Shown piece by piece: positions 44,246-55,560 of a stretch of 64,000 bases of DNA. Within the stretch, counting starts at the first letter, position 1, and each line of letters opens with the position of its first letter. The DNA lies in assembly GCA_010093705.1 (NCBI GenBank), contig MU006095.1:562315-626314 (forward strand). Reading direction: 5' to 3'. The translations under genes and the position numbers were made by a program. The notes under the pieces are model-generated. The model was not told the origin of the DNA. It ran no database searches and was given only the letters and a program-made list of their open reading frames with translations. This DNA comes from Patellaria atrata CBS 101060 (taxonomy: Eukaryota; Ascomycota; Dothideomycetes; Patellariales; Patellariaceae).

Positions 44246-44610
44246 CTATAGTACCATCACCCCTTCTCTCTGTGCTGTGTCATCGTCCTCAATTTGAGAT
44301 ATCATGTTTGCACAAAGGAGATCTGGAGTACCAAATACGCAACGTGCTTCACGAAAGACTCCTGATCTGACATCCAGACGCATTTGGCCTTGGTGATGGG
44401 ATTCTCCTATATGTTCGTCACTATGCAAGTTTGAATGTAAATGGGAAGACAAGCTGAATGATTATAATCATTTTGAAGTCTGGATACCCTTCTAAGGAAG
44501 AGTGTTGGGTCTTCATATTTCTGATCCAATTTGAATCCGTTTAAACGGATTTGACCAGTAGTTCGTCTGGGAATCCATTGACCTACTACTTCGTAAGGTA
44601 CAGCACTCCC
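44246..44610 (-). CDS. Possible small two-exon gene or gene fragment
   Basis: Two minus-strand stretches fit together. The upper one reads AVPYEVVGQWIPRRTTGQIR and LDQKYEDPTLFLR; a 67 bp intron (donor GTATCC, acceptor GCATAG) then leads in frame to SDEHIGESHHQGQMRLDVRS, FREARCVFGTPDLLCANM and a stop at 44246. Frame and phase agree and the text looks like protein, but I see no ATG: an in-frame stop lies just upstream near 44635, so the 5' end is missing, an upstream exon was not found, or this is a relic. No family recognised. Confidence 0.3.
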
Positions 44611-44923
44611 CACCCTCAGGGGGAATTATATCGAATATAAGAGTACAATATCACCTAACTGAAGATTACGCGACTGCCCCACTAGAAAGGTACTTGCGAT
44701 TAACAAGACCCCATACAGCCCGAGAAAAGCGAGGGTTTCCTCAAATTCTGGCTATATCGATCACATTGTCTGACACTTCTCTGAAATGGTTTATTTACAA
44801 TATTCATAAAATGAGTTCGTGCTCGGTAGACTTCAATGTCTCATCTTACTTATATTCTTTTGATTTTAAATCCAACAAAAGATGAAACCTCCGACGCCGT
44901 ATTCCTAAAATTCAAAATCGCTT

Positions 44924-46790
44924 TTACCTTATCTTGCACAACCGGTTATCAATAACTTTCCAGTTCTCTGTTCCAGGAGTTGCCTCGGTGTAAAAGACAC
45001 CGTTTGGATCCCACTTTTTCCTGATCCTCAAGAGCCGCGCATATTTGGAGCCCCAATAGCATTGTTGCCAATTGGGTTCTTGCAGATCAGCCTGCACCTC
45101 TGAGTCAGTAAAAGAGCCATACGAAAGATATCATCTAGTGTGAAAATACCTCATTAACATAGCATGCACCATTGGGACTGGCGTTCCTGAGAGCTGGTCC
45201 TGTAACGTTAGTGATGATATTTTGGGCTGCGGCCTTCTCAGCAACGGTTGCATTGATCTCGACTGGAATTGTGGCGATAGAGAAGCTGACTGCGTCTCTC
45301 CAGGCTGGATGAGTGGGATTGTCCGCTTTGGGCATTCCATGGCCTGGACCAACAATGTGGCCGATTATGACGGGTGTATTCTTCACGGTGAGCTTGTAAG
45401 CTTCGATAATCTCGTTGCCGCGGTTTTCTACATCAGAACGAGTGAATAGACGACCCCCGGTGATAGCGTTTACTCCAGTCCCCTCGTCCTCGAACATCTT
45501 GATGTAAAGCTGATAGAATGACGGGTACTCCTCCCACCGGGTGGTATATCCGACGCCAGCTGCATCGAGGTCATCTATAAGGGGTTTGATTACCCGCTTA
45601 ATCTTTGCCATGTTCATATTCGGTCCAACAAATGGAGCAATGTGTAGGAAGCCATCTCCCAATTCGTAGTAGACGAACATGCCGTTGTCAACCCAGTAGG
45701 GAGCGCGGTTGTGGAAATACGCGACCGCTTTCCAGAACAACTCAGAATCTTGACCCGCGGCTAGATCAAGTTGCAAACCAGCTGTGGGCAATTCATCAAA
45801 GGTCTTCACAGTCACGGAAACTACGACGCCGTAGGTTCCCGGCCCTCCACCTTTCAGCGCCCAGAAGAGGTCTTGGTTTTCTTCTGCGTTTGCGGTTACA
45901 TACCTGCCGTCCGCTGTGACAACGTCGAAAGAAAGGGCCTGATCCGCTGCCATTCCGTGATAAGTGGCCATTGGACCGTGGCCACCGCCTTGGATATATC
46001 CTCCGGCAAGACCAACAGTAGGGCACTCGCCTCCAACAATAACTTGAGGAGGAGATTGCGCATTGGCACGTCCGTAAATCTCACGCCCCTGGACGCCGGC
46101 ACCGAGGGTGACTGCTTTGCCACGGTAATTTCCCGGACCAGAGTACTGCTTGTGCCAAGTGGCCTCCTGGAAGCTGTGCGTGTTGATTGCTAATGAGCCG
46201 TAACCGGACGCTCTCCCCATGAAATCATGGCCAGTGTTGCGGATGAGAAGCCTTATGTTGTTCTTTCGAGCGAAATCAACACCAGCTTTGATGTGCTCCT
46301 TCGTAGTCGCCATAATCACATAGGCTGGGTAATTCCCGAGCAGACAAGGCTCGTTAGGATTACCCGGCGGAATACAAGTAGTATTCGCATAGTAATTCCA
46401 CATGTTGTCGACTTGCTGGTCGGTACTGTTGATCCAATTAACCACAAATCATAGTACACTTGAGAGGGGGAAAACATACTGCCATTGCTGGCTCAACCAA
46501 TCAGTCTTCAGTTTTTCGCAAGCTGCCGCATTGTAGGTAGGTTTTCCCTCGAAACTTTTGAAACAAACTGCTGGAGGAGGAATAACTTTCTCAAGCCTTC
46601 CACCAACTGCTCTATCTAGAGCTTTCCACTGCCCAACGGCTGGCCAGCACCTATCACCAGGAGCGCATTTGCAATCGGCAGCTCTCGCGATTAGACTTCC
46701 CTTTTCGATCCAGGGGGTTGTGGGACTAGCTTGGCTCTGAGATGATATTAGAGCTAAAACCAAAATACCAACCGCTCCAAACACACCCAT
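44924..46790 (-). CDS. Secreted FAD-dependent oxidase, PCMH/BBE type
   Basis: Exons 46480..46790, 45150..46425 and 44924..45091; 584 residues. Introns are 54 bp and 58 bp (branch CTGAC, acceptor GTGCAG). Signal peptide (VGILVLALISSQSQA), then the CKCAPGDRCWP motif typical of secreted fungal members. PCMH domain: RLLIRNTGHDFMGRASGYG carries the His, and GGECPTVGLAGGYIQGGGHG carries the Cys, that together bind FAD covalently in bicovalent enzymes. The BBE tail is WQQCYWGSKYARLLRIRKKWDPNGVFY. Several N-glycosylation sites. Such enzymes oxidise sugars, alcohols or alkaloid-type compounds with O2, making H2O2; the substrate is not deducible. Confidence 0.93.
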
Positions 46791-48595
46791 GATGAAATTG
46801 AATATCGAGATAGAGTAGTGAGACTGTGCACTTTAGAATTTCCAACCACGATTGTGGGAGAAGGGTAGAGTTATAATGTGGAGGAAAGGGAAAGCCAAGC
46901 TCAATCAACGAAACCTAGTCCCTACTCATCTATCGTAAAGAAGGGATAGACTAGGATGCAGTAGTAGGTAACTAGGTATTGATGACCTGTACCTTGTTCA
47001 GCCATGATCCCAAATAAAGGTTCAGGAACAACGCCTCGATTGGAATTGGGAACCGCCGGGACCTGGTTTCTTTCTGGTTCCGAGGAACTACAGTCGCGGT
47101 CAAGGCTACCCGAATAGCTAGCATCTCGCCTTGCGCTTGCCGGCTCTTAGAATGAAGAACTAAGCGTTTCTCGGCAGATATAGTGATAAGCAAGAACTAG
47201 AGCTGAATCAGAGGTTAGTAGCTAATAATTCTCTCAAATCCCGATCTAATGGATCCAGTGGTTGGAGCAGGAGAAATTGTGGCGTTCGGCGACTGGAAAA
47301 TGGTGAACAGTTTGCTTTAGGGTTGTATCTCATAGGGACTAGGGAGGGGGTGGATGAGAGATGAGGTTGAAGGTAGTCAAAGTACAAGTATAGAACTAAT
47401 ACGCTAAAGATGACTAAATGAGGGGATGCTTATGGCGCATTACACTTTACTTCAGAATTGACAAACACCGCTTCGCTAACTGTAAACATGGCTTCTCTCC
47501 GCGTTTACAGATCAGCTATCTGAGAAGTACAAGGCTCACCTCACTCTGGGGAGGAGGGAAAACTTCCCAAGCCCATGTGTAGCCTTGCTCGCCGCCATGC
47601 CATGACAAGACACGCTTTGGTCTTGACCGGACTCGCCATTCGTTGTTCCTCGTGGGATGCTTGTCTGTGGCGCGGCCTTTTCTCCGTACTGTAAATTTCA
47701 AATCGATTAGAAATGCTACATGCGGATATCCTCCAAATATCCAAAGGGTCCTCGAGTGTATGGGATCGGTAGTGGTAGTTTGAAAAAAAGATTGACTGAA
47801 TACAACCGGCTATTAGATTGCTCTCAATTCATCAATTGCTGACAGCACTAAGCTCCTTCAACCACAGGTCTACTTACTACCGATCAACAATAATAAACAA
47901 GGGCGCTTGTTATAGATGAAGATTACGACAGAATATTACTGTACCAGACTGTCGCGCTACAGATTCGATATGACTCGCCTAGATTAGTTTCTAGAGATCC
48001 CCGGTAGTGATGCAGGTAAGGTATCCCCAGCCCTCTTGCTAAAGTGCATAAATTTGAATCTTCAACAATTTGACTTTCTTCCATCTTTCAGTTTCACTAC
48101 TGCTCCATACTGTAGAGCCCGAACCGGCGACCTAAAATTGTTTGCCCTGTTTTCCACTCTTAGACTTATGGAGAGGCAAGTTCATGCAGTTCGTTGACAT
48201 TTCGAATAATAGTGCGAAGTGTTTTGAGTTTACCTTCAAAATTACCACGCCACTAGTTTGGCAACTTAACCTAAACAGCAACTCCATCATGGTAGACGGC
48301 GCGCCCTCTTCTGTCAGTTCTGTTCTATTCTTGTCTGTGCGGGGTTTCTCTGACCGAGAGAGCGGCACGGCTATATTCAGTTTTTCGCTATGCCACCTCA
48401 ACGCTCCTGTTTTGCTATATTTGATGAGCATACGAGTGAGAAAAATTTTGACCCTCAGTATAAGGTTGGGTATAAGTGTGTTTCATGATCTCACGATGAG
48501 AGAGACTTAGGGAATACAGCTATGTTTTCATAGCAAGAGTACAGCAACCGAAGGCCACCGCGCGAAAGGAAGACCTGAACGAAATCCCCGGTCTA
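46791..48595. other. Intergenic, 1.8 kb
   Basis: Promoter side of the FAD oxidase gene. A minus-strand open stretch at 48132-48431 (mixed Lys/Ser text) has no start context and no domain; not called. Confidence 0.5.
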
Positions 48596-48786
48596 CTAGT
48601 AATTCGTGAAGTCGATGATTGTTCTTGCCGCGGACCTTATCGGTGGAAGTCCTCGAAAACGTTCTAGAGGAGAGGGAGATTGAATAACCTTTTCCTTTAG
48701 GCACGGGTCGCAGGGCTCATCCCGAAGCTCCCGAAGCTCCCGTACCCGCACGACTCGGACGTGGCGAATATTTCTGTCTAGCGGAC

Positions 48787-50484
48787 TCAACACTGCGGAC
48801 CACATCTCTTCATCCGAGTCAGATCAACGATATTATTCAGTTGCGGGGCTAGGATGTCAAGTTCATCTAGCCCCGCATAAAATTTCAAACCTTTCTTTCG
48901 CCGTAGCGGTAAATCCATAGCCGTTTCGCTCTCAACCTCCGTCGGTGAGACCTGAGTAGGTTCACTTACCGTCGCTTTTCTTTTTCTACCCCGCTTTGCT
49001 TCTGGAGTTTTATCTTCGATTCCTTTGTCTTTCGGCTTCTGTACCTGCTTCGACTTCGGCTGTCGCTTCTCAGGTTCTGGTATCTGGAAAACCTCTTCGG
49101 GAAGTCCTTTCCGCAAGATTGAATCGAGAACAGTACACTCCACTTGCTCACAGGGATCGAACGGACCGCCCTTTTTAGATTCTAGCTATGCCCAATCCTC
49201 AAGTACTTGTTGTGTGCCGTCAACATTAGCTATCGGGGGGTGCATCGAGTTTGACTCTAGTGACAGCCGTAGGTTGAAACTTTATTTTGAGTTCGAATGG
49301 GTTCTCCGCAGCTTTATTTCCCCTGCGGTGTACTAATTCCACATTGAATGGATTCGCCTTCTGACTTGACGGAGAAGATACGAGTGTTTGAATAAGCAAT
49401 AACGGAGCTACATGCTCCAAATAACCTTTGGTCCAGATGTTGAATCTCTCTCGCAAGAACGTCCGCAAGTTCTCCTCGTCAACTCGTAAGTTCCATCCAT
49501 TTCGAAGTTCTCGCGGATTGTGTAATTGTTCCAGGAAAGAGACTTTTGGATTATTATAGTGGTCCACGTGCATCCAACGAGGGAAACCCTCCGGTATCTT
49601 GAATCGGTTCCGGAAGAATTGTTGAAACCTTTCACTCCAGATGTCCAGACCTTTTTGGCACGTCGCTGCACAAAGTTCTTTACCCACACCAGCTTTCGCT
49701 GTTATATGAGCGTACAGCCCTCCACATTGAGGAAGTCCTTTGGTGTTGTAGTCTCCTCCACCTAAAACTGCAAACAGCGCAAACCCCTCCCTATCAAGGC
49801 GAGATTTCTCTCGTATTGTACTTGCTCTGTGCGCCTGGACAAGGGGCTCGCTCTTTTTATCATTCGTACGATGCTCACGAATAAGGAGTTGACAGCCGAA
49901 CATAAAGATGTCCCCGTCATCACTTCAAACCGCATCGACAATACCCTCTCTTTGTAGGCGGGCACATTTTGCCTCAACCTCACCCGGTGCACGATGTGTT
50001 GGCACACCAAGGTACCGTAGTAATTGTACTAGTAGTCTTGTTCGCTCGTAATCTACACTATTTCCACCTTTTTTGTTTCGCTTCCGAGGCCTATGTGGTC
50101 CATCGAAGACGAAGAGGAATTGGATATTGAGTTTTAAGAGTCTTATGAGTCGGTGAAAGATACTTTTCTCGATAGGGTTTGCTGCTGGATCATAGATATG
50201 AATAAGACGTATTTTCGTTGGATACGCAACACTTACTCTCTCGGATCTCCGCGACTTTTGCCTCAGTCACGTTATGGAACCGCCAACCCACCTCGTCAAG
50301 GGCAACCGGCAACGGTCTTCCCGTTCTAATAAAATGCTCGTTTGCCAATTGCGCGATTGGAAAAAAACCTCTCCGTCGCCAATGATCTTCTATAATCTGC
50401 TCGAACGTTAATGAGAGGACTTCAGGACAGTACACCTGTATTGAGTGATGACATCTCGGACGGACATACCCTTGGAATACCCAT
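48787..50484 (-). pseudogene. GEN1/XPG-like structure-specific nuclease, broken
   Basis: Hand-spliced exons: 50470..50484 (MGIPR), 50237..50396, then 50184 downward; introns have good signals (GTATGT...GAGCAG; GTAAGT...ATCCAG). XPG N-domain text: FFPIAQLANEHFIRTGRPLP, NPIEKSIFHRLIRLLK, FLFVFDGPHRPRKRNKKGG; I-domain: THRAPGEVEAKCARLQREGI, then GGGDYNTKGLPQCG; the C-terminal part ends ECTVLDSILRKGLP and a basic tail. Lesions: a TGA at 49925-49927 where the family has a codon in DAV-SDDGD, a frameshift in a C run near 49236-49242, and a TAG at 49186-49188. Pseudogene text may continue to about 48596 (AARTIIDFTNY). Intact relatives resolve Holliday junctions or cut flaps. The introns are still good, so inactivation is fairly recent. 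Confidence 0.75.
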
Positions 50485-51590
50485 CTGGGAACTTATTTTA
50501 TCCAAAAAGTGATCCGTTGTGCATGGAAGCGAGCGAAACACGTTGTTGGCTTGTTGCAGCGCCTAGATGCAACGCGTGAATGGAGAGAAAGAGGCAAGGG
50601 AGAGGAATCACGTTCTCGGGGATCGTCTCGGAGAGGACCACCAATGACGCGTTTTGTATTTCTCCATCGCGTTTCTGCACCGTCAATTCATCACCGTTAG
50701 AATTATCGAACACTTTGGGAATTTAGAATGTTTTTGTCGTATTCATAATCTCTTTACTATAATATAGCGTGTAGGTGCAACTGGATGTAATATAGGAGGT
50801 ATAGTAACATAGGAGGTATAGTCATACTCTGCAAAATCACGTCTGCGTTATCTTGGGGACGAAAAAAAGGCCCCTGAAAACCCAAGTAAAAAAAAAAAAA
50901 AAAAAGAGACAAAACAGTTCCCCGCCGCTCCTATTCATGGAATGGACGAACGGCGTGCTACTTCTGCTTAAGAGCATTATCCCCCCTCTAAGGTTCGACC
51001 TCTGGACCGGTTGGTTTTGGCCTGATCCGTGTGGTGGGGGTTTCCCACCACATGGCCACAGGTCTCCAGAATATAGAAAAAAGTCACGGCTTGTTTGTTC
51101 ATAACCCGCAGGTGGACAGCACTGTTTAGAGGGGGGGGTAGGTGGGGGGTCAAAATAACAGCTCGCCATATTTAACCTTGATCTAAAATCTGATAAGCTG
51201 TGTATTTACTCTTACCATACTTCGGTAGGATATTCCTTTCAGCTGGGCTAGTCCTCCACCGCTAATCAATAACACGATAAAGAATGTAGCCTTTTCATCA
51301 ACCTTTTCCAACTGTACTGTACTATACGGTACGGTTCATATCCGAACAGCACAAAAACCTCGTTGGTTTATGTGTCCTTGTCGCTGGGTTGAAGTATTGT
51401 CCCTTACCACAAATTTGCCTACGGAACATTTTTAGGACACAACTTGATCGGGTTTTGTGGTCAAAGTACCCTATCTTCCATTCTTGGATGCTATATCAGG
51501 TTTCGCGTCTAGATCGTCGTATAGTACAGCCTTATTCCTCGTATATCTACGCCATTCGATTCCCAATCTCCACTTTTCCATCTCTCTCTC
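50485..51590. other. Gene-free stretch with an A-run
   Basis: Contains an uninterrupted A run at 50888-50906 followed by GC-rich sequence with GGTTCGACCTC near 50992 and a palindrome-like CCACACGG/CCACCACATGG area. Possibly a decayed short retroposon (A-tail), but the boundaries are not clear. No gene supported. Confidence 0.35.
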
Positions 51591-51599
51591 CCTCTCTTG

Positions 51600-53760
51600 C
51601 TAATTGAATTTATGCAAGAACCACACTATACAGTCCGTAATGTGGGCTCCTGTATTGCCGTTCTTTCTTTGTTCTCCGGTATTTCTGCTACCACTAATCA
51701 TTCGGGCCATACTGTCTCGAACATATTTGAGACAGCCTTTGATCAACTGCCCTTATATCTCCTCGGCCTTCTTGCTCTCCGATTCTGCACCTTTACTCAC
51801 CAGTTGTGCTTCGAGGGCTGTGCTACTCTTTTCTGGCGCTGTAAGTCACCCGTTTAAGAGAATATTATCGCCATTTGGCGAAACTTGGAAACTCCATCCC
51901 TCTGGGGCTCCTTGGATACCACAGCAACAAATTGAGCATGGCGGAGTGGATGGCATTACGCTGTTCTGTTTGTGAGATTTCAAATTCGTAACTGGCTTAC
52001 CATTGACGTCGTTCCGATTGAGACGGTGCAGAACGATTTAAACCAATGGTCAAATCTTTCCTCAGACTATAGAACCCAAATACGATGGCTTTTCTAAATG
52101 GAATGATACAAGTGAGGAGATAGGAGGTACTCATCGCGCTCTATGTGCGGTTCATGTCATAGCACATCTTTTCAAGGCGGTGGATATGGCCGCGGTGATA
52201 TGTTACAGCTTATTACATGCGGGAAAGTATGGGAGCGGAGTGATTGTATTCTATAAGATCTTTGTCAAACCTGGCTAATTAGGATAGCGTCAAGAAACAA
52301 CTTGAATGTTGAGAAGACGGCCTTTTACATATAAATAGAGAAGTGTCATAATTTATTGTGCATTTTCATTGTTCGTTTGATACAAAAGTCAAGGTCTTTC
52401 TTTATTAGGATAGAATCCGCCTACTGTACAGTATCTACTCATAATCTCTACCTGATATCATTCAAGTCAACACCTGAGCTAAAAAACCGTCTCAGTACCC
52501 GTGATACCAAAACGAGCCGTAGTGTAGAATAACTAGACGGTGAAGTATCTCCAGTGAGGTTCGGTTTCCAGTACAGGTTCTATGTTGATCTTGTCCATAT
52601 ACTGGATAGGAAGGCTCGGTAAACCTTTAGCATCACGGTTGCGTTTAACTTGGCGTTAAACATGCCCAATGGCCCTGATATCGTTGAAATGACTCGTGCC
52701 GATTGAATATATGCATTTGGGAAAGGTATCATTGTAACCACCGGCGGAATCGCAATTAGTGATCTTAAAGCTGATGAAGGCGGGAAAGTTGCTAAGGAGG
52801 ACGAAGCTTTTGCACCATTCTTAGGAATGGCTTCTAAGTCCATTGAAGGAGATATTTTCCAGTCCCTTACAACTGTTCCTCAGTAAGACACGTAGCTGGG
52901 GGCCTGTGATACGAATACCTTCGAGTCTAAGCTTCCGGAGAGTAGTCCATGTCTCAAAATAGTGACCAGTGGTTTCGAAATGTCTCCTTGCGGAATAATT
53001 TGTAGTGGTGATATTTCAAACTTGCAAATTCCGCGCTTGCTTCGCTGAATTTAGTAGTCGGCCGAAGAGGTCGTTATATGCCACGTTGTTATATGTTGTG
53101 TGAACGTAACATAGATCTAACTCCCTTCGGCCAGGAAGGAATTGATGTTACTAAATTTGACAAGGTCGTGATCTACGCAAACCCTGCGCATAATAGCACC
53201 TCGTTTTTCGCCATATGTGCTAAGGAGGGGAATCTGGAACTCCAAATGCTGCATCTTAAGCTCGCCTATAGTATTGAATATTCCGCCCGGAAAGTCCAAA
53301 TTGGGACGAATGTTATCCAAATTGCCGGACAGTGGGAGAAGTATCGCAATAGTATTTATGTTGCAGAATTTACCTATGATAGTCTTGAGACCAAAGTCGG
53401 ATTTGATCACACGCGCGTAATTGGAACAGGTACTACAAATCCAGCGGTGGTCAGAAGAATAGCTATCACGACACCAGGCAACTCCGAGTCTAAGATGCTT
53501 AACAAAAGGCGCTATAGGGTTTGTTGCTAGCGCTTCCAACCGAGCTAAAGGTGGCGCCTCTTACCCGAAACAGAAGATTGAAGATATGGTCTTGAATAAG
53601 AATGGCGTCACAGCTTTGGAGAAATTTCTATTAATAAGTCGAACACTCGCAAGATCATCGCGGCTCCTGGAGCGGTTGAAACAGATCGGTCCGTCATCTA
53701 TCTCAGCAACAAGATGACTGACGATCTATTGAAGCTAGTTAGTATTCTCATGTACGTGTG
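51600..53760 (+). pseudogene. Chain of decayed coding pieces, family not recognised
   Basis: Several plus-strand stretches read like protein but do not form one frame. About 51643-51970 opens with a signal-peptide-like MWAPVLPFFLCSPVFLLPL. About 52040-52280 contains EPKYDGFSKWNDTSEEIGGT and SLLHAGKYGSGVIVFYKIFV. About 52650-52890 contains GKGIIVTTGGIAISDLKADE. 53078-53530 contains TKFDKVVIYANPAHNSTSFF and LQMLHLKLAYSIEYSARKVQ. About 53530-53750 contains KGGASYPKQKIEDMVLNKNG. All lie on the same strand in order, so they may be one broken gene for a secreted protein, or two. It is clearly broken (several breaks) and I assign no function. Confidence 0.4.
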
Positions 53761-54715
53761 TAATGAATTATGGAAAGAGGGTTGATCAAACATGTAGAGT
53801 TGTTACTTAAGATCCTTACTTACATTGTCAACAATTTCCTAGGGTAGATAGACCATGGTATACCCTAGTAGCTAGGATATCTATTCGGAAGATGTATCAA
53901 GGGATGTGTAGAAAACCCAAAAGTCTAGAAAGCTGCAGGATTCAATGAGATTAATTGTTGAAGTAAGATGATCACTCGCGGAATGTAGACCTCGAAGGTT
54001 TTAGTTGAGGACGCTGGACACCAAGCAGGCATGTAGCTGCAGGCGGATTCGAAGGTGGAGAAAGCTCTGGAGATACTACAAAATAGAAGTTGCTCTGCGT
54101 GCTGCTGTAATTAGTGTTTGACAGATCTCTAGATGTGGGCGTACCTTAGCAGTGACCCTGTTGTGGAAGTTCTGCGGCGAACTAAGTACCCACCTGAAAA
54201 TGCTCTCCTCCCAGCATACAGAACCCTTCCCACACCCTCCTCGACATGAATTATTTGAATATATTCCGCATTTCCATGCTATAGAATGTGCAACAACACA
54301 CCATTCTCGTTTATCCGACTTTTACATCTTAACATCCTTCTCGATTGGAATAACTTTCTCTATACTTTATTGATGCTCGAGTCGGGTTCCACCCATCGTA
54401 CCAGCTTACTTTATAATGCAACACCCTAACGCCCTCGTTAAGACACTTTTTGTTTTGACGAAGCACGTTCTGACGCATTGATATTATTGCAGTCAGAGGT
54501 GCACATTGGATGTAAGTCGAGCTCCTCGTGGACGAATCGTGTAGATATGGTTCCACCGAACGGATCAACAGTCTAGGTGTTTGATCAAGAGGAGGGATTA
54601 AAGGAAGTAGGACGATATACGCACACAAAAGTGTAAGAGAACAAGCTCAGATGAACCAGATGGACTGTTAGGCTAGAACAGAGGGGCAGGATACTCAAGG
54701 ATTGAGACAATACGG
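53761..54715. other. Gene-free stretch, about 1 kb
   Basis: No supported gene; AT-rich with no recognisable repeat boundaries. Confidence 0.5.
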
Positions 54716-54722
54716 ACTAGAT

Positions 54723-55560
54723 CTAAGGAAATTCTCTAAGAAACGGACATTTCTCGACAGGGAGAAAGAGAGATCTCCAGAAGACCATAGTTCCAAAAGC
54801 AAGAGAAAAGAAAACGCCAAAAAAAAAAAAAAAGGAAAAAATGTTGCTGCGAAGCGGACGAGAAAAGACAAACCATGAAACGTGAGATATTCCAGGTAAA
54901 GATGGTCTGACTAAGAAGAGCAAGCTTTCCAGTGACGATTCCTAGACCCCGATAGATCAAGATGATGATGAAAAAGGCCCTGGACCTATGGCTAGTATGA
55001 TAAGAAAAGACTTGGGACTAGTTCGTGAGCATCCGCTCAAATATAGTAGAAGAAGCGTGTCCTCTATCATAATCAACACCTCTAGAGATGGGATACTGTC
55101 GCACAAAGAGTGAAAATGGAACAAATACATTGTTATCGGAGGATGTAACCGCTTTTCCTGATGGGCGTATTGTTAAAGATTAACGATGGTCCTGCACCCG
55201 CTTATGTTGATACCCCTTTTACTCAAGCTGATACGACCACATCTATGGCGGGTTAGGCCATATTCAAACCACGGGATCACTGAACGGACATCTCCCTGCA
55301 CCATTAAAGCCAAAATAAATTCTCAGGGGATCGGGATATGCCTAATAGACTGCCATAATCTTGGGGGTGAGCGTATATCATCGAAAGACCATGTGATGCT
55401 CGCATTGACTGATGTACTTCATGAAATTGCGGAGTATAAGAACCCGCTTTGCAGAAGTATGTCCCGTATTTCAATTGCGACAGAAGAACAAATTGGCTTC
55501 GCTATCTTAACCTTCATACTGTTACTCCCTCGTGGTTGTTATGGCGTTGTGGAATCCTAG
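54723..55560 (+). pseudogene. Lys-rich decayed coding relic
   Basis: Plus-strand pieces read RTFLDREKERSPEDHSSKSK and a Lys run (54812-54838), then DQDDDEKGPGPMASMIRKDL, LVREHPLKYSRRSVSS, NTLLSEDVTAFPDGRIVKD, PAPAYVDTPFTQADTTTSMA. They follow each other in order with interruptions. The Lys run comes from an A-rich stretch. Charged, low-complexity N-terminal half; no domain recognised. Broken in several places. Confidence 0.35.

Noticed and set aside
48900-49930. RIP mutation as the cause of the nuclease pseudogene
   Set aside because: The TGA is not the expected CpA-to-TpA product of a TGG codon, and the flank is not strikingly TpA-rich by eye, so RIP is not supported.
50980-51010. tRNA gene or tRNA-derived SINE at the GGTTCGACCTC word
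   Set aside because: No matching A box at the right distance and no cloverleaf seen.
54723-54960. Minus-strand Phe-rich hydrophobic frame
   Set aside because: Produced by the A-rich run read in antisense (poly-Phe); not a membrane protein.
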